DNA of 12,919 nucleotides, taken from NCBI GenBank assembly GCA_001940645.1, contig MDVS01000049.1, positions 1-12,919 on the forward strand, in the 5' to 3' direction. Position numbers and translations under genes: made by a program. This DNA comes from Candidatus Heimdallarchaeota archaeon LC_3 (GTDB lineage Archaea; Asgardarchaeota; Heimdallarchaeia; Hodarchaeales; LC-3). Positions 7,679 to 12,919 of the stretch are shown here, piece by piece. A model generated the notes under the pieces. That model saw nothing but the letters and a program-made list of their open reading frames with translations. It did not search any database and was not told the DNA's origin. Numbering within the stretch: the stretch's first letter is position 1; each line of letters starts with the position of its first letter.

Positions 7679-8832
7679 TTAAGAAGAAAATAATTTTTTT
7701 TTCTCCTTTAGTGTTATATTCCAAAACCTATTTGGTCTTTGTGTCAAATATTCTTCCCAAAAATCTCCTATCTCTTCTGCTACTCTAAATAATTGTCTTG
7801 CATTATTCTTTTTTATTGATATTTGTTGATAATCTGGTTCATAAAAATCATTAATATTTTCTTTGGCTTTATTAACATCTGCCAACGAACAATAATATTC
7901 ATAGTGTGCAAAACTTATCTCATGTTCTGGTAATGGTATCACCACTTTCTCAGTATTGATATGTGAACTGAATATGCTTCTTCTTCCTCCGTATCGCACA
8001 TTTCTGCTTACATCGAATCGTGTTTTTCTTTTGTCGGGATCTAATGTTAATTTCTTCAAATAATTTTCCTCTTTTAACCAGTAGACTAAATAATGTAACA
8101 CCAGTCCTTCCATTGTATGACGCACAGAATTGACCAAAACATCTTTCTTATTCCTGGCATAATAGGTCTGATAAGGAGGAGTAGAACTGATCAGTGGTAA
8201 AGGTCTATCTAAATAAATTGGTAAGATATAATGGATGCCTCCGTGTTTACCTGAGGATAATCGACGCAAATATTTTATTCCCAAAGCAGTAAGATAATTT
8301 CCAAAACTATTTCCAATATAATAGATGTCTTCTTCTCTTGTTCCTACTGCAGGATCAAGATCCATCATCGCTTCAACAGGCTCAATCATTCCTTTAGTGT
8401 TTGGTGTTATCAAGTGAATATTAGGTATCATACTTAATGCTTGGACTTCTTCTAACAGGTCTAAATCGTCTTTTTCCTGAATAATTGCTTTTTCTCTGTT
8501 TTCCCATGTTCTGCGTACAAAATATTTTCCATCTTTCCAACAATCAAGAGCTAATTCTCTTCCTTTAATGTCAGGATAGACTAAATCCCAACGATCACGA
8601 CATAAATCTATCCAATCATCTAAATATTTTGGTTCAGGAAATTTATTGAGAATTGATGGTTCGGAATAGAAATATTCAGTAATAGGAATAAGAAAATTAT
8701 CGAAATTTGGTCTATTATATCGAATACCCTCAAAAACTTTATTTTCTTAGAAATTTTTACCTGTAACATAAGTAGCAATCTCTTATCATATTCTAATCCG
8801 CTATTAGCGAAAAAACTTGCTACATTATTACA
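7679..8832 (-). pseudogene. Broken gene of unrecognised family, lacking a start codon
   Basis: The main frame runs without a stop from 8746 to the TAA at 7679 (355 residues). The only ATG at the 5' side is at 8431, yet the 105 codons before it read as normal protein (for example FEGIRYNRPNFDNF, WIDLCRDRWDLVYPD and YFVRRTWENREKA) with no ATG, GTG or TTG. Further upstream a different frame (8832 to about 8750) reads VASFFANSGLEYDKRLLLML and would join on after a one-base change in the A-rich stretch around 8734-8755. Even that segment lacks a start, because two nearby ATGs run straight into stops. I therefore call a gene of about 385 codons inactivated at its 5' end. If translation starts at 8431, a 250-aa fragment is made. 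The protein is soluble, with aromatic and basic residues (for example SSGKHGGIHYILPIYLDRPL), and I do not recognise the family. Direct repeats lie upstream (8896-9000). Confidence 0.6.
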
Positions 8833-8895
8833 TTATAAAATAAATCAATAATATGTTTAAAAAGTTTTGTATTTCTTGATCGAAAAGAAAATGGG

Positions 8896-9000
8896 AACAA
8901 AAGTTTAGATCTTTATGTTGAATTGATCTTTATGTTGAAAATTCGAAACCAATTCAATGAAACAAAAGTTTAGATCTTTATGTTGAATTGATCTTTATGT
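8896..9000. repeat. Nested direct repeats (40-bp copies containing paired 11-mers)
   Basis: Positions 8896-8935 and 8961-9000 are identical over 40 bp, offset by 65 bp. Inside each copy the 11-mer GATCTTTATGT occurs twice, 17 bp apart, giving four copies at 8908, 8925, 8973 and 8990. No reading frame crosses the region. The array lies upstream of the broken minus-strand gene. It is iteron-like in layout, and function is unknown. The rest of 8833-9140 is AT-rich with no gene. Confidence 0.85.
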
Positions 9001-9140
9001 ATTATAAAAGGTTACAAGTTATATAATATTACTAGATATTTACTGTGTATAAATAATTTTCGGATGGATGACTATCTGTCGATAATTATTTCTCTTTCTC
9101 CCAGCTTTTTTTATTTCTAAATCAATAAAGCTATCTAAGA

Positions 9141-9350
9141 TTAATCTATACCTGAAAATGCTTTTCTAGCAACATTCATTCGTTTAGTCAGATTCTTGTT
9201 ATTGTTAATGAGTTTCTCGACTAATACTTCAATACTGCTGATTTCTTTTGTGGTGGAATGATCTTCTTCCAATTTTTGTTTCACAAGTAATAATTTCAGT
9301 GAAAGTTCTTTTTCAAGAGATTTTATTTCTTCTAATTTTAGCAAATTCAT
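9141..9350 (-). CDS. Small coiled-coil protein, unknown
   Basis: This 69-aa protein is almost all helix-forming, with leucines at heptad-like spacing (LLKLEEIKSLEKELSLKLLL) and a second helical stretch at about 36-66. It has no cysteine, membrane segment or recognisable domain. The ATG at 9350 has no strong Shine-Dalgarno site. A TATA-like AATTATTTATTAAA (minus strand) about 45 bases upstream would give a short leader. It may be a small dimerising adaptor. Intactness is plausible, but its short length and the decayed surroundings limit confidence. Confidence 0.5.
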   Translation of the reverse strand: MNLLKLEEIKSLEKELSLKLLLVKQKLEEDHSTTKEISSIEVLVEKLINNNKNLTKRMNVARKAFSGID

Positions 9351-9400
9351 ATTTATAACCTAATTACCAATTTTATCAGAATTTAATAAATAATTTTGAG

Positions 9401-9487
9401 TTAAAAAACAAATTCGGAATGAATAGGTGCTTGGCAATCTTTGTTTTCACATCGAAAATGAAATTTATATTTTTTTAATTCACCAAT
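9401..9487 (-). pseudogene. C-terminal remnant with a CxxxxC motif
   Basis: On the minus strand a short frame ending at the TAA at 9401 reads ELKKYKFHFRCENKDCQAP and continues IHSEFVF. The aromatic-rich strand with C-E-N-K-D-C looks like part of a small metal-binding or zinc-ribbon-like fold. It has no start. An in-frame TGA lies just upstream (about 9500). A minus-strand ATG frame at 9490-9663 (57 codons, ending SPGTFDDH) could be its former N-terminal part in another frame, but that stretch overlaps a plus-strand coding frame, so I cannot say which strand is real there. Confidence 0.3.
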
Positions 9488-9499
9488 GGTCAATGGTCA
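9484..9499. repeat. 7-bp tandem duplication at a frame break
   Basis: CAATGGT is repeated directly (9484-9490 and 9491-9497), with two further matching bases. It sits exactly where the minus-strand frames of the CxxxxC remnant break. It is a plausible slippage insertion, although removing one copy joins only one of the candidate upstream frames. Confidence 0.5.
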
Positions 9500-9544
9500 T
9501 CAAAAGTTCCTGGAGAAATTTTATAATCCGATCCGTTACAATAG

Positions 9545-9892
9545 TCAATATTCAGTTTTCCATTTATTGTATATATTATTTTTACTATTCCTTTTACAGT
9601 ATTTTTAAGAAGATTCGTAATAACCAAGACGTTAAAACATGAATCCTTAGTTCGCTCATCCATTATAATGATAATATTGGAAATAATTTTAGGGATGATT
9701 ATTTACCTCTTTTTTATTGAATCTATTGACTTTACAGATGCTGCTGGAATATTTTTTAAATTGGGGATTGCAATGAATATTTCTGGATTTATTCTAGCTT
9801 TTTTCTTACCCAAAAACTCATGGGAGTTTTATCTCTTTCTAAATCTATCAACCCGTAATACCCAAGAACTATTAGATAAAATTGAGGTTTAA
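9545..9892 (+). pseudogene. Membrane-protein 3' end, probably 5' truncated
   Basis: An ATG at 9668 opens a 74-aa protein with hydrophobic segments at about 2-19 and 25-47 and a polar end (STRNTQELLDKIEV). The same frame is open for a further 41 codons upstream (to a TAG at 9542). That extension reads like protein, with another helix (SFPFIVYIIFTIPFTVFLRR) and a basic loop, but has no ATG, GTG or TTG. This suggests a larger three-helix or longer membrane protein whose 5' end has been lost. Alternatively, translation starts at 9668 and the extension is chance. Neither start has a Shine-Dalgarno site. The family is not recognised. Confidence 0.5.
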
Positions 9893-9981
9893 TTTAAAAC
9901 TTGTTCTCTTATTGGAGTAGAAAATATTATGCAAAATTAATTTTCATAGATGCAAGTTATAGAAGAAAAAGAAAGAAATAA

Positions 9982-10092
9982 TCTTATCGCTGGAATATAG
10001 ATAGAACACAAAGAAAGTTGAGAAACAAAGGATGAATAGAGAAATTTATTGAGGATATAAAAAACAAAGCAGAAATACTTGCTTTGAAATAA
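9982..10092 (+). pseudogene. Short coding-like remnant with an internal TGA
   Basis: This frame reads SYRWNIDRTQRKLRNKG, then TGA at 10033, then IEKFIEDIKNKAEILALK and TAA at 10090. A TGG-to-TGA change would restore a basic helical segment of about 37 residues. There is no start codon. It may be a decayed gene or just A-rich sequence resembling a basic helix. The region from 9893 to 10104 holds nothing else but a TATA-like box. Confidence 0.22.
10056..10064 (+). promoter_or_regulatory. Candidate TATA box for the 10105-10446 pair
   Basis: TATAAAAAA lies about 45 bases before the ATG at 10105. With usual archaeal spacing this would put the transcript start about 20 bases before that ATG. Confidence 0.35.
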
Positions 10093-10104
10093 AAGATAAA
10101 ACCT

Positions 10105-10206
10105 ATGACCACAGATAAACCAACAGGTAACGATTGGTATTGGAATCTGTTAGATAGGATTGATGCAGGTCTTAACAGAGTAATTAAACTACATGGTGAT
10201 GAATAA
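10105..10206 (+). CDS. 33-aa small protein, first of a two-gene unit
   Basis: ATG at 10105 encodes 33 residues, including NDWYWNLLDRIDAGLNRVI, an amphipathic tryptophan-rich helix, and ends HGDE. The stop is three bases before the ATG of the 78-aa gene, the usual spacing of translationally coupled genes. No Shine-Dalgarno site is visible, but a TATA-like box lies 40 bases upstream. The balanced composition and tight coupling make it more than a chance frame. No function is recognised. It could instead be the detached N-terminus of a once longer protein. Confidence 0.45.
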   Translation: MTTDKPTGNDWYWNLLDRIDAGLNRVIKLHGDE

Positions 10207-10209
10207 GAA

Positions 10210-10446
10210 ATGATAGACAATGAATTAATGGATCGTGCAGTAGCACAATATGGACTTGTCTTAAAGGACAAGGATAGAAACAGACTCTTAAAAGATATTC
10301 AAAGTGGTAAACACCCTAAAATTGGCGGGTGGACTATGGATGCGTTGCAAAAGCAATCCATTTATAATCTGAGCTTTGTGAAAGCTATCTTGGATTTACT
10401 TGATAGAGTAGAGACTTTAGAAAAACAATTAGGTGAAAACCAGTAA
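10210..10446 (+). CDS. 78-aa small helical protein, unknown
   Basis: This hydrophilic protein begins MIDNELMDRAVAQYGLVL. Its middle has basic and glycine-rich stretches (RNRLLKDIQSGKHPKIGGW, about 32-50). Its C-terminus has leucines and isoleucines at heptad spacing (VKAILDLLDRVETLEKQLGE, about 57-76), likely a coiled-coil dimerisation helix. GGTGATG at the end of the preceding 33-aa gene may serve as a ribosome site. The unit is closed by a double T7 tract at 10463-10495. A DNA- or RNA-binding regulator or adaptor would fit the basic middle and dimer helix, but that is only inference. Confidence 0.65.
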   Translation: MIDNELMDRAVAQYGLVLKDKDRNRLLKDIQSGKHPKIGGWTMDALQKQSIYNLSFVKAILDLLDRVETLEKQLGENQ

Positions 10447-10462
10447 TAGATCGTCCCAAATT

Positions 10463-10495
10463 GATTATTTTTTTCATTATGATTATTTTTTTCAT
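10463..10495 (+). terminator. Double T7 terminator built from a tandem 18-bp repeat
   Basis: GATTATTTTTTTCAT occurs at 10463-10477 and 10481-10495, an 18-bp period with seven T in each. Placed 16 bases after the stop at 10446, it is a good archaeal T-tract terminator with a duplicated core. Confidence 0.6.
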
Positions 10496-10527
10496 AATCT
10501 TTTCAATTCTGTAACTCGGTCGTTAAA

Positions 10528-11454
10528 ATGACAGTTGAAACATCTCCGAAATTTCTAAAAAATTATTTAATTTTAATTAGTTTTTTAATATTTTTCCTTA
10601 CATATTATCTTATTCTATCTTCTTTAGATCTTACAATTTTAGAAGAAGGTTTTAGTCCTTTCAAGACATGGACTCCTTCTGTTTTGATATTCACATCAAT
10701 TTTAAGCATGATCTTGGTATTTATTTTAGTATTTTATGATTTTCAACCGAGAAGAATTAGTTTAAAGGGATTATTTTTATCAATTATTGTTATTTTCTTT
10801 TCTTTTAATATCCTTTTTTTTATGCAGGTTAAGCAAATTATAAATTATTTTCCCTTTTATATATACTTGTTAGATACACAAGCAAGTTTTAGAAATTTAA
10901 TTATCTATGGAGGACTATTAGGATTGTTTATCAGTTACATTTGGGTTTTCGATAATAATTTGAAAGTTAATTTAAATAACTATCGAAAATTATCTTCTTT
11001 CATCTATATAAGTACAATAGTAACAATACTTTCCCCATTAATAGGCATAACAATTTTTTTATTAAGCGCAATTTTTTTCGGACCTTTGCATTTTTCCATA
11101 TTGGATTTTATAATTAATTCCTTACAATCATTCGGTGAAGGAACAATAGGTTCATATTATGTTATAATTACAGTAATATGCATGTATTCAGGGGCAAGAA
11201 TCTTAAATTTCGTCCCAAATGCGCAAAAAAACCTTGGATCATTTAAAGTAACGAGAAAAAGCATACTTTTAATTTTAATGGAATTTTTTACTCTTATTCT
11301 TTGTACATTCACTGCTTTTTCAATAATGGGTGGTTACATAACTGATGGAAGTCCAAATCCAATAATTGTGCCTGTTAATTATTTAGTATTTTCATTACTG
11401 ATGACTATACCATTCGGGTTGTTTATGGTACGCACAAAAATATTTACTCAATGA
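10528..11454 (+). CDS. Eight-TM integral membrane protein, unknown
   Basis: This 308-aa polytopic protein has hydrophobic segments at about 11-31, 50-70, 79-99, 123-141, 156-184, 207-228, 246-267 and 281-301. Loops are short; the basic ones (DFQPRRISLK after the second, NLKVNLNNYRK after the fourth, NAQKNLGSFKVTRK after the sixth) suggest both termini inside. No transporter signature, ATP-binding site or catalytic motif is visible. The ATG at 10528 lacks a Shine-Dalgarno site, and the double T tract 30 bases upstream probably separates it from the preceding pair, so it is likely transcribed alone from a short leader. It could be a permease-like or structural membrane protein. Confidence 0.75.
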   Translation: MTVETSPKFLKNYLILISFLIFFLTYYLILSSLDLTILEEGFSPFKTWTPSVLIFTSILSMILVFILVFYDFQPRRISLKGLFLSIIVIFFSFNILFFMQVKQIINYFPFYIYLLDTQASFRNLIIYGGLLGLFISYIWVFDNNLKVNLNNYRKLSSFIYISTIVTILSPLIGITIFLLSAIFFGPLHFSILDFIINSLQSFGEGTIGSYYVIITVICMYSGARILNFVPNAQKNLGSFKVTRKSILLILMEFFTLILCTFTAFSIMGGYITDGSPNPIIVPVNYLVFSLLMTIPFGLFMVRTKIFTQ

Positions 11455-11540
11455 TCATAAATTTAATTTTCAATTAAACAATTAAATAATATATTATTCG
11501 GATTTTACTTATTCCTTTCCAGTAGAATTCTAATTTTTTT

Positions 11541-11878
11541 GATACAGATGTTGCGGTTAATTACTTTTTTACATACAGTGAAGGAAATGGCAGACAAGAG
11601 CTTATCCTCATGAATTACAAGTTTTAGAGGATGAAATTTCGAAAAAGATGATGAAGACGTTATTTACTTAAGAGCCTTTTTAGAAGAAAAGAATGGTATT
11701 TAGTAATTAAATAAAATTATCAGATACAACTGTAAGAAAGTTTTTGTCTCGTCAAACCGAAATGTTGTTACCATAAGAACACGACCGAGTATTTACCGAA
11801 CACGGTTTTGATGCGTGTATATCTTATCCAATTTTGAGTAAACTCAAAATGTTGAATGATCAAGAAAGCAGATATTAA
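11541..11878 (+). pseudogene. Eroded gene with several frameshifts and an internal stop
   Basis: Four adjoining pieces read like one protein in changing frames. They are VAVNYFFTYSEGNGRQ (from about 11550), then RAYPHELQVLEDEISKK (11597-11647), then DDEDVIYLRAFLEEKNGI (11647-11700), then KLSDTTVRKFLSRQTEMLLP (11714-11773). After a TAA at 11774 the last frame continues EHDRVFTEHGFDACISYPIL to a stop at 11876. At least two one-base changes and one stop mutation are needed to rebuild it. The SDTTVRKFLSRQ stretch resembles a helix-turn-helix recognition helix, so a transcription regulator is possible but unproven. No intact gene is present between 11455 and 11950. Confidence 0.4.
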
Positions 11879-11989
11879 AAGAGGTCAAGAGAAAATACTT
11901 TATTCAATGGAATACCTTTAATTCAATTCACCAATAAACATATTATTTTTATGTTATGCTTACTTCTTATTAATCTGAAGATTTTTCTT

Positions 11990-12226
11990 ATGGCAATCCT
12001 TTTTGTGTTAATCAAATGTCAAACTGGATTTGAAAAAGTCGTTAAATCATCCATTGAAAAAATGGCAAGATTAGTCGAAAGAATTGATATCGTCACAGGG
12101 GAATACGATCTTATTGTGCAATTAAGAGCTGAGACCAGTGGAGAGCTTCAAAGAATGGTCCTCGGAAAATTAAGAAACATCCCAAATATTATTCAAACTG
12201 TTTCACTGACCGTAATTGAGACTTAA
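11990..12226 (+). CDS. Stand-alone AsnC/Lrp ligand-binding (RAM) domain protein
   Basis: This 78-aa protein starts at the ATG at 11990, giving the canonical MAILFVLIKCQTGFEKVV first strand and helix. The upstream in-frame ATG at 11951 would add a hydrophobic leader atypical of the family. The remainder matches the RAM fold: a helix with SSIEKMARLVE, then R-I-D-I-V-T-GEYDLIVQL (about 40-55), the hallmark G-x-Y-D-x-x-V strand, then a second helix and IPNIIQTVSLTVIE, the last strand. Full-length Lrp proteins carry an N-terminal helix-turn-helix. Here it is absent, as is common for archaeal stand-alone RAM proteins, which form oligomers that bind amino acids and modulate partner regulators. It is a single gene with no clear Shine-Dalgarno site, and a decayed gene lies upstream. 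Confidence 0.9.
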   Translation: MAILFVLIKCQTGFEKVVKSSIEKMARLVERIDIVTGEYDLIVQLRAETSGELQRMVLGKLRNIPNIIQTVSLTVIET

Positions 12227-12830
12227 AGACGATAAAACTAACACATTTAGATTAATCTAATAATCAATACTATAATTTTCGTACAAGAAAACCCTCCAGG
12301 CCAGCACAAAAAGTGAAAGAAAATAATAACTTTACCATGAAATGATTAGTAGATATCAGAATCATTTCGTTAATTAAGAAGAATTATTACATGCAAAACC
12401 GACATTATCGATATTAGATAATTTTATACTGATAAATAATCAGTTTCAACGTTAAGGGTGAATTTTTTCTTAATCAACCATTACTGCAAGTAATTTATTA
12501 TTCTTTAATTCACTCATAATCAGAAGTACAATAATATAATCAAGGTTAATTAGGATATAGTTAAGAGAATTTATCTTGTTTCGAACATCAAACATTATTC
12601 TTTACTCGTGTGATTAAGATGAAATCAGAAGAGATACTTAAAAGTAATAACAGTTATACTATTTATGTTTTAAGGTGTAAATATTAAAAAGTTCAATTAA
12701 TTGACTAATTTCTGATTAATAGAGACAATTAAATCATTTTTATTAAAACCTTATGCCAATTAATTTTAAAACCTTATGGATATTTAGATGTAGAAGAAGA
12801 ATTGCTAATTTTCAAGACTAAAAAGTGGTC
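12227..12830. other. AT-rich region without a supported gene
   Basis: About 600 bp downstream of the AsnC-type gene have no convincing gene. They contain the dyad at 12339-12368, a 13-bp direct repeat (TTAAAACCTTATG at 12743-12755 and 12766-12778), and a start-less coding-like stretch (12733-12837) reading GYLDVEEELLIFKTKKWSNI at its end, which may be another gene remnant. Confidence 0.5.
12339..12368. promoter_or_regulatory. Perfect 9-bp-arm dyad
   Basis: GAAATGATT and AATCATTTC are exact inverted arms separated by 12 bp, about 115 bp past the AsnC-type gene. It could be a protein-binding site or a transcript-end hairpin. No T tract follows directly. Confidence 0.4.
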
Positions 12831-12841
12831 TAATATATAAA
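12831..12841 (+). promoter_or_regulatory. TATA box of a gene leaving the window
   Basis: TAATATATAAA lies about 26-36 bases before an ATG at 12867 that stays open to the window end. This is the normal archaeal spacing for a leaderless or nearly leaderless transcript. Confidence 0.4.
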
Positions 12842-12866
12842 GACATAAATACAGATATTCTTGAAT

Positions 12867-12919
12867 ATGAATATTTTACAAAAAAATTTTCATTATAATC
12901 TATTTACACAGTACATTAT
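12867..12919 (+). CDS. Possible start of a gene, 3' partial
   Basis: The frame begins MNILQKNFHYNLFTQYI and runs off the window. Only 17 codons are visible, so nothing can be said about the product. The support is the well-placed TATA-like box upstream. Confidence 0.3.
   Translation, partial: MNILQKNFHYNLFTQYI

Noticed and set aside
7679..8832. Idea that the broken gene is a transposase
   Set aside because: No DDE/D or HUH motif is seen, and no terminal inverted repeats or target duplications flank it.
9427..9642. Plus-strand GTG-started frame of 71 codons
   Set aside because: Aromatic-rich, unnatural composition; it overlaps better frames on both strands and looks like a shadow.
9490..9663. 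Minus-strand ATG frame of 57 codons ending SPGTFDDH
   Set aside because: Plausible composition, but it overlaps the open plus-strand membrane frame, lacks a Shine-Dalgarno site and starts 4 bp from the opposing ATG; left as an alternative reading only.
9984..10271. Minus-strand frame of 95 codons
   Set aside because: It lies antisense to the 33-aa gene and the start of the 78-aa gene, with Ser/Phe/Ile-rich composition typical of a reverse shadow.
12470..12595. Minus-strand frame of 41 codons beginning MFDVRNKINS
   Set aside because: Too short, with no ribosome site or clear promoter; not above chance in AT-rich DNA.
1..12919. CRISPR array, tRNA or rRNA
   Set aside because: No regularly spaced repeats with unique spacers, and no cloverleaf or rRNA-like conserved blocks were found; the 8896-9000 repeats have identical flanks and too few units.

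Overview
The window is AT-rich throughout. It most resembles an archaeal chromosome segment, plausibly from an Asgard (Heimdallarchaeia-like) lineage. The evidence for an archaeon is a very large secreted surface protein with three DNRLRE (CBM96-type) modules, Ig-like repeats, many N-glycosylation sequons and a short C-terminal membrane anchor; a stand-alone AsnC/Lrp ligand-binding domain; genes without Shine-Dalgarno sites or with TATA-like boxes close to the start; and T-rich tracts in place of hairpin terminators. The Asgard assignment is inference from domain style, with no marker gene in the window.

Positions 1-1910 hold three plus-strand genes: the 3' part of a two-TM protein with a charged coiled-coil tail carrying two copies of a UBA-like helical motif, then a tight pair of small membrane proteins. 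The second of the pair seems to have lost its last helix to a one-base frameshift. A T-rich tract ends this unit and a minus-strand gene converges on it. That gene (1913-3082) carries the Rx4H motif of HEPN ribonucleases. It is divergently arranged, across a 250-bp intergenic region with two perfect 15-bp dyads, from the 1276-residue surface protein (3333-7163). The surface protein grew by duplication of a 768-bp unit. Two blocks of the unit (47 and 86 bp) are still identical in DNA while the 277 bp between them has diverged.

From 7327 on, the minus strand has a small two-TM protein and then a long gene (7679 to about 8832). Its reading frame extends 105 codons past the only ATG without any start codon, and its N-terminus continues in another frame, so it looks broken. 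Upstream of it are nested direct repeats (8896-9000) containing four copies of an 11-mer.

The right half (about 9140-12919) mixes small or orphan genes with eroded coding remnants. Apparently intact are a 69-aa coiled-coil protein, a 33-aa/78-aa pair ended by a double T7 tract, an eight-TM membrane protein, and the stand-alone AsnC-type domain. Apparently decayed are a membrane-protein 3' end facing a minus-strand CxxxxC remnant at 9401-9892, and a multiply frameshifted gene at 11541-11878. The last 700 bp are largely non-coding, with one 9-bp-arm dyad and, at the very end, a TATA box and possible start of a gene leaving the window. No tRNA, rRNA, CRISPR array or complete insertion sequence was seen.
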